Assembly: GCA_036583965.1 (NCBI GenBank)
Contig: JAZBQD010000005.1
Location: 371,718-435,717 of the forward strand
Length of the DNA stretch: 64,000 nt
Direction: 5' to 3'
Source of the DNA: Prunella strophiata
Lineage: Eukaryota > Chordata > Aves > Passeriformes > Prunellidae
Below, in pieces: positions 26,246-37,700 of this stretch. The notes beneath the pieces were generated by a model. The model was not told the origin of the DNA and ran no database searches. It saw only the letters and a list, made by a program, of their open reading frames with translations. Made by a program: the position numbers and the translations under genes. How positions within the stretch are numbered: the stretch's first letter is position 1; the number at the start of each line of letters is the position of its first letter.

Positions 26246-28942
26246 CTACTCCAGCAGGTGGAGCAGCAGGTGATTCAGATATTCCACGTGTCCTTCTGCC
26301 CCCGAGGGGGGAATCTCCTGGCACAGCTCGCAGGCTGGGGCAGCCTCACCTCTGGGGCTGCTCCCCAGCATCCCCTCCTCCAGCACCCAGCCCGGAGTCC
26401 AGCAGGTCTGTGAGGAAAAGAGGGGTTTGGGGACAGAAATATGGATGTGACAACCTGGTCAGAGAGTGAGAAAACCAGGTAAGCTTTCCCAGAATCGGCC
26501 TGGGAGACTTTAGAGAGCTGGAGATAAACAGTGATATCCAATAATTAAAAGCAACCTGCAGGTGTTGTTTTCCTACTGTCTATTTCCTTCTTATTCTCAA
26601 AGGTTGTTCATAAAAGGGTGTCTTGTTAATTAGCCAATCAGGTTAAATGTATGAACTAAATGACCAATCAAGTCCACCTGGATCAGAGCAGTGTATAAAA
26701 AGGAGCAGTCTGAAATAAATGGCACTTTATGCCAATCAGCCTTCTGGTGAGTTTGTGTCATTTCTTACTAAAAGGTGACACAGAGAGACCCTGAGGAATG
26801 CCCTGGGACAGCCCCCAAAACCTGACCCCACCCAAAAAGGGCTGGGCTGGAGCTTGAGAGATCCCCATCCTCCATAAATCCCACTGGACAATCCCATGTC
26901 CATGTGGCTCCCAAGCCTCCCCCAGCACTTCCCACCAGCCAGACCAGGAGGAAAATTTGAGTAGCAAAGTGGAACACATTTGTCACCTGTCCCCCTGACA
27001 TTTGAGCACTGATGGGGCCTCCCCAAACAGATGCAGCCCCACTTCCCCCTTCTCCTGTAAAAACTCCCTCCCAAATACAGCCCAAAAGCAGAGTTATCCC
27101 CAGGAATACCCAGCCCCTGAAGCCATTAAGGGATTTTTAAGAGCTTCATTTAGGAAAAGGAATGAAAGAAAATGGGTTTGGCATCCCAGGGATCCTGGGT
27201 GGGAAGGCCAGCATTGGGGTGAAGGTTCACCAGGAGGCCTGAGGAGCCAGAGTTCAGGGCAGTCTTTAGAAATCCTTTTAAATTACAGGAATCATTTGGA
27301 ATTATTTGGAAATATGTTTTGGGGTATGGAGATCAGAGAGAATGAAGGAAATACTTTAGAGCTGTTTAATTGGAAGATTCAAAGGAGGTTGAGAGAACTT
27401 CCCCTCCAAGGGATGCCCAAACCCTCCATGAGGATCACGGGAGGGATGTCCTGGACCTCAGGGCCTTTCCCATACCCAAGTCCCCTGGGAACCAGAAAAA
27501 TGGGTTCCCAGAGACTTTTTAAGGAAATAACCCCACTCTGCCACACTTCCCATGTGTCCAGGGCTGATGGAGAGGAGGGTGAAGTGTCCCTGATGCCATG
27601 GACCAAATTCCCCAAAGCCTCCCCAGTTACCTTCACGGGTCCTCGGATCTCCACCAGAGCCACGTCCCTGGGAGCCTCTTCCCTCTCAAGCACTTCTGGG
27701 GCTTCGTAGAGATCCAGAAGATTTGGGAAGGAGCCCCCAGCCCCCTGGATTCAGTGTCTCCAGCTCCTGAGGGCTGCAGGGAGCTCTCCCTCCTTCCCAG
27801 GGGACGGGGAGGATCCAGGTTCTCCTTGGGGAGGGCACTTCCCCCTTCTCCCCCTCGGTGCTGCCAAGAGCTGTGGCTCCTGTGCCATGCCCAGGGCTCA
27901 GGGGGAGCCTGTTGGTGGCCCAGGGCTGTCCCATGGGACAAGCAGAGCCCTCCAGGTGGGATGTGGAGGATGTCAGAGCTCCTGGGTGGTTTTGGTGGCT
28001 CTCAGGTGACCTTTGCCCATCCCCTGTCCCCACGTCCTCCGTGCACTGGACAGGCAGCGACACCGGGATGTCTTTGGGAGAGAGAGAGGCAGAGGGGTCA
28101 TTCCTGGCAATTCAAAGGGGTTTTTTTTTTTTCCTCTTTCCATTGCTCCATTTTCTTGTTGGGCTTGGGGAACCCCTGGGCTGGCAGAGCTCACCTGTCC
28201 CCTCTGGAGGCTGGGCCACCAGAGAAAGGACACTGAGGACAGCCAGGGAGGGCTGGGGGTGGGGGACCATCATCTCCCTCAGGAGACCAGGACATCCCTG
28301 TGTCCCCAGACCCCAGGTTCATGCCAGGAAAGGCTTTGGTTTAAGTCCTGGTTTATCCCAGGAAAGGCTTTGGCTCAAGTCCTGGGAGGACACAGGTGGA
28401 GAGGAGGGAGCCCCAGGACAGGGAGGCTGCAGTTTCCCAGCACAGCTTTGTCCAAACTAATCCCTCCCAGCCACAAAATTCCCATTTTAGGGTTGGGAAA
28501 ATGGTGCCAGACCCCATGGGAGTGCTGTGAGTGTTTGTGGGGGGAGAGGAGAGTACAGAGAGAGGGATCCTTAGAAAACCAGAGGGTTCCTGGGTGTTTT
28601 CTGGGCTGTAGATCCTCCCCAGCCCTGCTCCCACCCTCTCCAGGTGATGCTCCCAGGACCTGGAGTGTCCCTGAGCAGTGACACCCAAAGCCACGATGGG
28701 CTCAGTGCACGTTCCTGCTCAAAGCCCCTCCACCCCACCAGAGGAACTTCTGAGGGCCCCGGGATGAAGGTGGGAACGACCCAAATGTGCAGTCTGGGGA
28801 CCCTGCAGGTCCCACTCACCCAGGACAGGTCCCTTCCTGGCTCTCAGCCTCTGGAGGAGCCTCCCCTGCTCCGAGCACAGCTCCCGCAGCCTGGCCACCT
28901 CCCCCCAGAGCTGCAGGAACACCTCCTCCATCTCCATCACTC
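26246..28942 (-). CDS. TANK-like adaptor: TBK1-binding helix, TRAF-binding motif and zinc finger (candidate TANK ohnologue)
   Basis: Three coding exons. Exon 28942-28820 has an ATG at 28937 in good Kozak context. It encodes a heptad helix beginning MEMEEVFLQLWGEVARL; its E..F..L..E......L...Q...L..L pattern lines up position by position with the TBK1/IKKe-binding helix of TANK. Exon 28071-27631 starts DIPVSLPVQCTEDV; PVQCTE corresponds to the TRAF-binding PIQCTD of TANK. It ends SFPNLLD...EIRGPVK, resembling TANK SFPLLD...IRGP. Exon 26407-26246 is joined in phase and ends in a zinc finger, CELCQEIPPSG...LNHLLLH, with the same C-x2-C...H-x3-H spacing as the TANK finger, three residues before the TAG. 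Within the middle exon the frame changes once (near 27734-27745): one base too many in a G run, or a small unrecognised intron. Without that base the protein would have 239 residues, against 425 in human TANK. I found no N-terminal coiled-coil exon. Role inferred by homology: a scaffold linking TRAFs to TBK1/IKKe. Confidence 0.75.
26563..26780 (+). mobile_element. short LTR-like fragment
   Basis: About 218 bp with TGT...ACA ends, two CCAAT boxes (near 26633 and 26661), a TATA box TATAAAAAGG (near 26693) and AATAAA (near 26716): the order of a retroviral U3-R. No clear target duplication. It lies in the last intron of the TANK-like gene, antisense to it. Confidence 0.4.
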
Positions 28943-28949
28943 CTGGGCA

Positions 28950-30460
28950 GGGGGGACAGAGGGAACAACCACCTGGTAACAGCAATAAGAATCAAATAAT
29001 CATATTAATAATCATCCACTGGTGTTATCCGAGGGCAGGAGGAGCTGCCAGGGTCATCCCGAGCTGCTGGGATGGGGAGGGTCAGGTGCTGCAGGTGTGG
29101 GGAATTGCACAGAGAGAAGCAAGAGAAGCAATCCAAGTTCTCTCATCATTTTGGGGAAAAAAAAAAAAAAAAAAAGGAAGAGATTCTTCCTAAGACGAGC
29201 TGAGCTGGGCTTTTCCACCTCTCCCCCACAGCTTCCACGAGCTCCAAGCAACACCAAAAAATCCCATTTAGTAAAAAAATCTACCTGGAAAAAGTTGTGT
29301 TTCCAACTCAGTACCAAAGGATCGAATTTTTTGGGCATGAGACCAAAAAAACTCCCAACAAACCCATCCAAGGAATGATGTCCATGGGTGGGGACACAAT
29401 TCCATTTTTTGAGTGGCTCAGCCCCTTCTCCTCCCAAAAATACCCCAGGAAGCACCACCCAACATCAATTAACCAAATATTGGCATTATGGAGGAAAATT
29501 GCTTTCCCCAGATTTGTCCCCTCTTTAACAGCTGTATTATGGATTAAACTTCCCAGTTTTCCCATCTTGCACCAATTATTACCGGGCGAAAAGATAATAA
29601 ATAAACCCAAAGCTGGGCACAAATCTGCAAACCATCTGCAAAGGGGATCTGAAAGGTTCGCGCGATCCTAATTAGCATAAGTATGCAAATCAGCCTGGCT
29701 TCCTGTCAGCTCCTCCAGGTTTGCTGCCGCTCAGCGCTGCGAGTTTCAGCTCGGCGTTAAATTTAAGCCCTGGCTCAAATTAGGGGTTTGGCGGGAGGGT
29801 TGGATGGAGCCGCCTCCGACGCCGTGGATTCCCCGGGAGGGATGAAGGGCAGAAATCCTGGAGGAAATGCACTTGGAGAGAGGAAAACCTCGGAGGCAAT
29901 GGTAAGGTTTGCTCCCAGTGCGGGAATTTCGGTGCTCGCCCCACACCGAGGGGTAACTTCACCCCACTTTTGGCTCCTTGGGGTCCTCTGCTCCTGAAAA
30001 CCTTAAAAGTAAATATTTTTCACCCCCCCCCCAAGGCAGCCAACTCCACCTCTAATTCAAGTTTTGTTTTGCCTGAGAGTTGTCTATAAAGACGCCAATT
30101 AATTATTAATTGGAGTGTGACACCGAGCCGCCACTCCCTAGCAAGCCTGGGAAGATTTTTTTTATGGATTTCATTCCGTTCCTGCTGGGCTCTTCGGGTC
30201 TCGACTCCTTCTCATTTCCCCCAGACTGGTGCCACCAGGACGAAGCCGCAGGAGATTTTTAATGTCCCAAAAAAGCCTCTCCTCTCCCAAACTGCAATTA
30301 AAAGCAGCAATTTGGGAGCACAAAACTCCCGTTTGCGGGGTTGGCAGAGCGGCTCGAGGGGCAGAGCCCGGCTGGGGGAACGGGGCAGGTTCAGGTCACC
30401 CAAAATCCCATCCCCACTACCCGGCGTGGACCCCAAAACCCTTCTTTTTCCCCCAAAAGT
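28950..30460. other. intron or 5' region of the TANK-like gene, no further exon identified
   Basis: Searched on the minus strand for an N-terminal coiled coil like that of TANK; none found. It holds an A-run at 29156-29175 and an octamer-like ATGCAAAT (29683-29690). Confidence 0.45.
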
Positions 30461-30467
30461 GACTTAC

Positions 30468-30535
30468 CGCCGTGGGGACCGTCCTGGCCCTGCGCGGTGG
30501 CCGCGGTGACGCCGAGCTGAGAGCGGCGGGTCCTG
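30468..30535 (-). other. candidate 5' non-coding exon of the TANK-like gene
   Basis: On the minus strand a strong donor (GTAAGT) begins at 30467, and a TTTCAG precedes 30535. The next good acceptor on this strand that leads into recognisable coding sequence is at 28943. No open frame here joins the TANK-like start in a convincing way, so I read it as leader sequence. Its 5' end may lie further up, inside the kappa-B/IRF region. Confidence 0.4.
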
Positions 30536-30660
30536 AAAGTCGAGCAGCAGCAAATTTGGGGGTGGGAATTTCCCCTTCGGGTTTTTGAGCGAAGAGCGAA
30601 ACCTGCGAAGCAGGAAACGAAAGGGGAGAGAGCGACAGCATCGAAGCGAACTCGGAAAAG
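30536..30660 (-). promoter_or_regulatory. putative immune-responsive promoter with kappa-B and IRF sites
   Basis: GGGAATTTCC at 30564-30573 is a perfect NF-kappa-B consensus. GGAAACGAAAG at 30613-30623 contains the IRF core AANNGAAA. Both lie just upstream of the candidate first exon of the TANK-like gene, whose family acts in NF-kappa-B/IRF signalling. The motif matches are direct; promoter activity is inference. Confidence 0.45.
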
Positions 30661-31059
30661 CCCCGGGGAGGGCGATGGAGGCCCCTGGGGGCTCATGGGG
30701 GCCGAGGGTTGGCTCCAATCGGTGCCTCAGTTTCCCCTCACACCCTATTCCAACTCAGCGCTTTAATTCGGGGGTGAGGGGTGTTTGTGCCCCAGAGACC
30801 TCATCCCCTGTAAACCAGTTAATATTCCAACTAATATCCCAATAATCCCCATTAATCCTCGCTCTGCTCCGGCTCAAATCTCCCAAATCCTCCGCACAGC
30901 GCCGGAGCCAAAGGAAAATCCTGGGCTGGGTGAAGGAGCCCGGCCGGGCCCGTCCCTCCGGGGCTTTTCCCGTGGCCATCCCTCTTCTCCCAGCGCGCCC
31001 AGTGCCAGGCGCTTACTGGTCCCAGTACACCTGGAGCCGTGACCTTGGGACCTCCGGAA

Positions 31060-31435
31060 ATCCCTGCGGCTCCCAGTGTCCCCAGTGCCAGCCCCTCACT
31101 GGTTCCCAGTACACGAGGAGTCCTACCCTGCGGCTCCCAGTGTCCCCAGTGCCAGTCCCTTACTGGTTCCCAGTACACGAGGGGTCCTACCCATGAGGCT
31201 CCCAGTGTCCCCAGTGCCAGTCCCTTACTGGTTCCCAGTACACGAGGAGTCCTACCCATGCGGCTCCCAGTGTCCCCAGTGCCAGTCCCTTACTGGTTCC
31301 CAGTACACGAGGGGTCCTACCCTGCAACTCCCAGTGTCCCCAGTGCCAGTCCCTTACTGGTTCCCAGTACACGAGGAGTCCTACCCATGCGGCTCCCAGT
31401 GTCCCCAGTGCCAGTCCCTTACTGGTCCCGGCACA
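31060..31435. repeat. minisatellite, about 65 bp unit
   Basis: Six copies containing GGCTCCCAGTGTCCCCAGTG and ACTGGTTCCCAGTACACGAG. Intergenic between the TANK-like gene and GALNT6. Confidence 0.9.
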
Positions 31436-31494
31436 GCATTCCCATTTCAGGCGCGGGGCCGGCCGGTGGCTCCAGGCCCCGGCGTTTTCCCCCA

Positions 31495-31745
31495 GCAGAC
31501 ACCTCTAGGACCCGGCGTTTTTCCCGGCCCAGGCGGCTTCAGGACCCGGCGTTTTTCCCCTCCCAGGCGGCTTTAGGACCCGGCTTTTTTCCCGGCCCAA
31601 GGGGCTTTAGGACCCGGCGTTTTTCCCCTCCCAGGCGGCTTTAGGACCCGGCGTTTTTCCCGGCCCAAGGGGCTTTAGGACCCGGCGTTTTTCCCCTCCC
31701 AGGCGGCTTTAGGACCCGGTGTTCTCCCCGCCCAGGCGGCTTTAG
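31495..31745. repeat. minisatellite, about 33 bp unit (GGCTTTAGGACCCGGCG)
   Basis: Seven to eight copies, adjoining a further degenerate GC-rich repeat zone that runs to about 32330. No gene seen in 31745-33480. Confidence 0.9.
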
Positions 31746-33479
31746 GACCGCGGCGGCCCCGCCCGTGCACCTGCCCGGGAGGCGGGGACAGGTAGCGCAG
31801 GTGACCCCGCCCCACCCGGACGCACCTGCGGCCCCGCAGCCGCTGAGGAGCCGGTGAGAGGGGACGAGACGAGACGGGGGTCCCGCTGCTGAGCCCTCCT
31901 CTGCTCTAAGGGGGTCTGGGGGTCCCAGTGCCGGTCTCTTGCCGGGGAAGGGGCTCCCGGGGTCCCGGTGGGCAGCACTCGCCCCAGGGAAAGGAGGTCC
32001 GGTGGTCGCGGGGGTCGTGGTGCGGCGCCCCTCTCTGCGGTAAGGGGCTCTGGGGGTCCTGGTGTGATGTCTTTGCCCCGGGGGAAGGGGTCCGGGGATC
32101 CCGGTGGTCCCGGTGCGGAGCCCCCCACCACGGTAAGGGAGACAGGAGGTTCCCGGTGAGGAGCCCTCGGCCCGGGGGAAGGGGGAGCTGGGTGCCCCTG
32201 GTGAGGGGCTCTCCTGGGGGTTGGGTGCGCGGGGGTCCCGGTGCAGAGACCCCTCCCTGGAAGGGCGTTCAGGTGGTCCTGGGATGGAGCCCCCCCGGGG
32301 CGAGGGGGTCCGGATAGAGCCCCCGCAGCAGCCCAGCGGCTCCAGGGGCTGTGGCAGTTCTGGGCAGGGCACTGGGGAGGACCCGGCCCCCGTCACCCCC
32401 ACGGGGCAGCCCAGGGCCCCGCGGCGGGGCAGAGACCCTCACAGAGCCCCATCTCCGGGCGCTCCCATCCCACACCCCGGGGAGCGGCTCCGGGACCCCC
32501 TGGGCTCATCCCGAGGGGTCATCTGGACGGGGGGAGCCCGACAGGATCCTGCTCCTGTGACCTCCCAGCACATCCAGTTCCTCACACTGGAGCTGAATCC
32601 CACCGGGAGCAATCCCGCTGCACCCCGCTTCCCGCTCCTGGCTTTTCCCAGTCCCTGCCCCTCCCGGTGTCATCGTGGCTCGCTGCCACGTGGAGCCGGT
32701 GGCCACCTCGCCTGCGGCAGTGTTGGTGTCAATTCGTTTGTATTTTATTTCTTTTCCTTCTTTTCCTCCATGAGTATATCTCTGTTTCTGCCTCTTCCCA
32801 CATCACACATCACAGGGGATGCTCCTCGAATTCCCACCGAACCCCTTTTCCCTCTTCTCTTTTTCCCTCTTCTCTGACCCCAGTAGGCTCCACTGGGTTA
32901 TTTCGGATGTTGTTTTTCCAGGGTGCAGGGCCAGCCCCGCGGCAACCTGGGATTTTCGGGATGGGCTGGATGGGATGGAGCAGAATCCAGCTGGGAGTTC
33001 GCAGGGCAGGTGGCGGAGGGCGCAGGTGCACCAGGAGCTCTATGCCAAATCCACCCCAGTCTTTCGGAGGGGAAATTTTTATTTCTATTTGGCTTTTTGG
33101 CCCTTTTTGGGAAGGGGTTAGGGAGGGGGTTGGGGTTGGGGCCCCCCCGGGAGCGGCAGCTCTTGTGCACAACCTGTGTCCCCCCCCGCACACCTGAGTG
33201 TCCCTCTGGGGTTAATTAGCATCGACACCTAACGAGCTTCATTAGCAACGTGGCAGGAAGGAAGCTCAGAGAGTTGTGGGGTTGATGGAAATGGGGTTTT
33301 TTTCCCCAAAATCCGTTGCTTTTCCCTCCCCCTTGTTGTACGGCAGCACCGTGCAATGAAAACCTCGGCGCTTGGAGGCACGAGTGGAGTGGGGGCACCT
33401 TCGCTCAGCTTCGGGCAGGAATTCCGAGGAACTGGCAGGGAACACGAGGGGATTGATGGTTTTTTTTTTCCCCCGATTC

Positions 33480-34130
33480 TGCTTTTTCTCGCTGGATGGG
33501 GCCGGGCGCTCTTGGCAGTGGAGCGTGGTCCAGCTTTGATCCCGCAGTGCTCAAAGCGGGGACCCCCGGACCCTCCTCCTCCTCCCCAGCCCAAACTTCC
33601 TCGCCCTTGAAGTTGTGGCAGGTGCCTTTCCCCGCCCCATTCCCAAAGAATGAAAAGAAAAGGGGAAAAAGGAATCAGGGGAAGGGGGGGGACCCCGAAG
33701 TGGAGGAGGAGGAGGAGGAGATGGCGGTGAATGGATCCCGCCGGGCTCGTCCATGCTCCGGCGGCCGCGGCTCACAAAGAGGAGCCGCGGGAAGTTTGGG
33801 GGTGGTGGAAAGCTCAGAGCCTCCGGCGGATCCCGGGGCAAATTCGGGAGCTGGCGCCGAGCTGCCGGTGGCCGTGGCACCGGACACGGCCCCGGACACC
33901 GAACCTGCTGCTGCAACTCCGCCGAACCCGGAGCACTGCCTGGTCTGCTCGAGTTTTCCTTTGCAGGCAGGGAAATGCCCAGGGAAAGGCTTTCTCCCAG
34001 CGGCCAAAATTATTTTGGCAAATTTTTGGTTCTATTTTAACTTTGGCGTGCGGGGGGCGGTGGCGGGGGGAGGCTGCAGCCCCCGGATCAGTCCCAGAAG
34101 AAACTTGGGGGGTGGGGGTGGCACATCCTC
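33480..34130 (+). promoter_or_regulatory. GALNT6: CpG-rich block upstream of GALNT6, probable promoter or first-exon area
   Basis: A GC- and CpG-rich stretch with a GGA tract (33703-33721), about 600 bp upstream of the first coding exon of GALNT6 (34645). In mammals GALNT6 has non-coding leader exons. I could not pick a specific one here, because several GT donors are possible. Confidence 0.35.
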
Positions 34131-34404
34131 CGGCATTTATTAACCTGCACTTTTCCTGGTGTTTTAATTTCAGAATGGATTTAGGGGCTGGAAGTGCTGG
34201 GGGGGGGGAATGAGTTTTACAGGCTGTCGCTTGTGTCAAACTTTATATTAATATATTGCTAATATTATATTGCCATATTCATAAATTACTAACATTGTAT
34301 TGCAATATTGATACTTTAATTTGTTGCTAATTTTACTTTACTATGTAAATATATTCATGTATTGTTTTGCTGTTGAATTATTATGTTATTATTTGTTATT
34401 AACC

Positions 34405-34495
34405 TGGTCTAGTGGGAGGTTCCCTGCCCATGGCAGGGGGTTGGACTGGGTGATCTTTAAGGTCCTTAACAAAACTATTCCATGAGCTGATCATA
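34405..34495 (+). mobile_element. CR1 LINE 3' tail upstream of GALNT6
   Basis: The CCCATGGCAGGGGGTTGGAC stretch, then TGGGTGATCTTTAAGGTCC and TTCCATGA, is the standard CR1 3' end. AT-rich sequence surrounds it on both sides (34240-34570). Confidence 0.75.
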
Positions 34496-34644
34496 TTTAT
34501 ATATTCTATTTTAGGTACAATATGATCTATTTTAAATACAATATATTAAATCTTCAGTACAATATTTCTATTTTGCCATCAAGGGGATGCCCCTGGGGCA
34601 CACCCAGCTCGGGAATTCACTGCAGGTGTTTCTCCTTCCCCCAG

Positions 34645-34739
34645 GTCACTGGAGCAGAGCAGCACACCGTGATGCACCCAGAGCCCCCACATTCCTGAAT
34701 CCCCCAGCCCAGCCCGGAGAACCCTCCAGAAACCCCAAA
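34645..34739 (+). other. GALNT6: GALNT6 leader part of the first coding exon, with an upstream ORF
   Basis: The acceptor TTCCCCCAG ends at 34644, so 34645-34739 is 5' leader. It holds an upstream ATG at 34672 with a nine-codon frame ending in TGA at 34696-34698, before the main ATG at 34740. It could dampen GALNT6 translation (inference). Confidence 0.5.
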
Positions 34740-37700
34740 ATGAGGCTGTTCCGCCGCCGCTACAGCACCTTGAAGGTGGCCTTGGCGGGCGCCGTTTTCG
34801 TCCTCTTCCTCTTCATCCTCCAGAAGGACGTGGGGAGCAAGGAGCCGGGCGAGGAGCCGTGGCTGCGGAACATCGTGCAGGGCAAGGGCCAGGTGCTGGA
34901 CCTGATGCTGGGCGCCGTGCGGGACCTGCGGGACTCGATGCCGCGGCTGCAGATCGGGGCCCCGGAGCCGCCGCCGGAGCCGCTGCCCAGCGCCCGCTCC
35001 TGCCTGCCCGGCGTCTACACCGCGGCCGAGCTGCGGCCGCTCATGGAGAGGCCCCCCCAGGACCCCGCCAGCCCCGGGGCCGACGGAAAAGCCTTCAAGA
35101 AGGATCGCTGGACGCCCGAGGAGACGAAGGAGAAGGAGCGGGGCTATGAGAAGCATTGCTTCAACGCCTTTGCCAGCGACCGCATCTCCCTGCAGCGTGC
35201 GCTGGGCCCCGACAGCCGCCCCCCCGAGTGAGCGCCGGGCCAAAACCCCCTGGGGCCACCGACTCCCTTAAATGTGGCCACCGACTCCCTAAAGTGTGGC
35301 CACCGACTCCCTAAAGTGTGGCCACCGACTCCCTAAAGTGTGGCCACCGACTCCTTTAAATGTGGCCACTTATCCCTTAAATCTGGCTACTTACTCCCTT
35401 AAACTGTAGAGGAAATAAAAGCAGATTGGGGCCAGGATGTCACCCAGCACTGGCAGAGGATTGAATGGAGACAGAGCTAAAAAAAAAAAAAGAAAAATTA
35501 TTTATTATTATTTCTCCCTAATTTTGGCCCCTTGGGGGCGGGTTTAATGGCAGCAGGCTCTTTGTGTCTCCCCGTACCTGCTTGGTGGCTGTGGCACCTC
35601 CCCGCCTTTCCCTCCTCTCCCTCCTTTATTCCAGCGGCTCCAGCGGTCAGACTTTTTCTTTTCTTAGCCGAGTGGAACAGCCTCGGACCCCGCTGGGGCG
35701 GGGGGGAGGGAAGCAGGGAAACTCCGGAGATTTCCCCGCCTGCCCTCGGCCAGGGGCTGCCGGATTAAAGCGGGGCCCGCGCGGAGGGGTGGGATGGGGG
35801 AGACATGGGGGGAATTCGGGATGGAAAAAGCCTTGAAAGGGATGGAGGAATCCAGCCCCCCGCGCTGGCAGGCGATTATCCGTGCTTAGCAGGTGTAGCG
35901 GTGACAAAGGGGGGACACGGAGGCCGGGAATGGGACTCACTCAACCAAAATCAATGGGAATCAAAGCAGGGACGAGTCCAGAGGGGCCAGAGCTGCTCCC
36001 CCGCAGCTGTGGGGTTCTGGGGGGGGAGGGATATCAGGGGGTCACTCCAGTCGTGCCTCCCCCTTCATCCCCTCCCCATTCTGTCCCCCAGGTGCATCGA
36101 CCAGAAGTTCAAGCGCTGCCCTCCCCTCCCCACCACCAGCGTGGTCATCGTGTTCCACAACGAGGCGTGGTCCACCCTGCTGCGGACAGTCTACAGCGTC
36201 CTGCACTCCTCCCCGGCACGGCTGCTCCGAGAGGTCATCCTGGTGGACGATGCCAGCACGGACGGTGGGTGGGGGACACGGGGGTGCAGGGAGCATGGGG
36301 AGATGTGGGGTCAGAGGGGGGCAGGGAGCATGGGGAGATGTGGGGTCAGAGGGGTGCAGGGAACATGGGGAGATGTGGGGCCAGAGGGGAGCAGGGAGCA
36401 TGGGGAGATGTTGGTCAGAGGGGAGCAGGGAGCATGGGGGAATGTGGGGTTAGAGGGGAGCAGGGAGCATGGGGAGATGTGGGGCCAGAGGGGAGCAGGG
36501 AGCATGGGGAGATGTGGGGCCAGAGGGGGGCAGGGAGCATGGGGAGATGTTGGTCAGAGGGGAGCAGGGAGCATGGGGGGGCCAGAGGGGAGCAGGAGCC
36601 CTGGTGGAAAGCAGGAGCCAGAGGGACACAGGGTCAGAAGGATGCTGGAGCCATGTGGGATGTGGATGCCAGAGGGATGCAGGAACTATGGTGGGATGTG
36701 GGGCAGAGGGGTGCAGGAGTTCTGACAGGATATGGGATCAGAGGGGTGTGGGAGCCCTGGTGGAAAGCAGGAGTCAGAGGGGTGCAGGAGCCATGTGGGA
36801 TGTGGATGCCAGAGGGATGCAGGATTTGTGATGGGATGCTGGAGCCACATGGGATGTGGATGCCAGAGGGAGGTAGGACAAGCTGTGCTGGGATGTGGGA
36901 GCAAGAGGGATGCAGGAGCCACAGGGAGCAGTGGGGGTATTCGGGGGGCAGAGGGAGGCAGGATCCGTGGCAGGATGTGGGATCAGCAGGATGCAGGGGA
37001 TACCAAGCCCCTTTCCAAGCCTGGAAGCAGCAGCTCTGAGCACTCAGAGAAGCGGCTCACACTCCCAGCAGCCGCTCCCCTGTTTCACATCCACCCCAGA
37101 GCACCCCTGGGATTTTCCCTTCCCCAGCACCGCTGCTAACCCTGCCCTGGGGACAAACCAGGTGCCCCACAAACCTCCACCCTCAGCCAGCTGTAATCCT
37201 CGTTAATTAGCACCCAGAGCTAATTAACGCAGGGTTCAGTGTCGGGGCACTGGGAGGAGTGGACTTTGCCCTTGTCCCAGATAAATTCTCCCTTTCCACC
37301 CACGGGCTCCCGAGGAGCAGGAACCTCGTGGTGCCCCAAGGCTCCACTGCCCCAGAGCTCGACTCCCACTGTGGCTGGATGGGGGTTGGACTCGGGGCCC
37401 CTTCCCAGGACACTTTTCTCGGGGTCCCAGCTCCCACTTGGCCATTTCCAGCTCCTGGCTTGGCTGCATCTGCCAAGAAATCCCAGGTTCCTCTGGTGAC
37501 CCCACATCTGCCGTCCCTTCCCTCAGGAACAACTTGGTCCTGGTGCCACTTCAATCGCAGGGATGTGACCTCCTCACCCTGTCAACCCCCAGTGCCTCTT
37601 CAGAGAGGGATTAGACAGGAGGGGGCTTCAACCCTTATAAAACTCATTTTCTTTAGCCAAAAATACACTTGGGTTTGGGTCAAAGGCTCACGTGTCCCTG

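Noticed and set aside
29054..29175. Minus-strand MMRELGLLLLLLSVQ, like a signal peptide
   Set aside because: Short chance frame; no downstream exon continues it.
29788..29900. Plus-strand stretch ending in a GTAAGG donor, possible leader exon
   Set aside because: A good donor but no acceptor, promoter or homology to connect it to GALNT6.
30200..30290. Minus-strand GEERLFWDIKNLLRL, resembling FWDLKEEF of TANK
   Set aside because: Tempting as a second copy of the helix, but it has no donor in frame, and the exon at 28942-28820 aligns better and is next to the TRAF motif.
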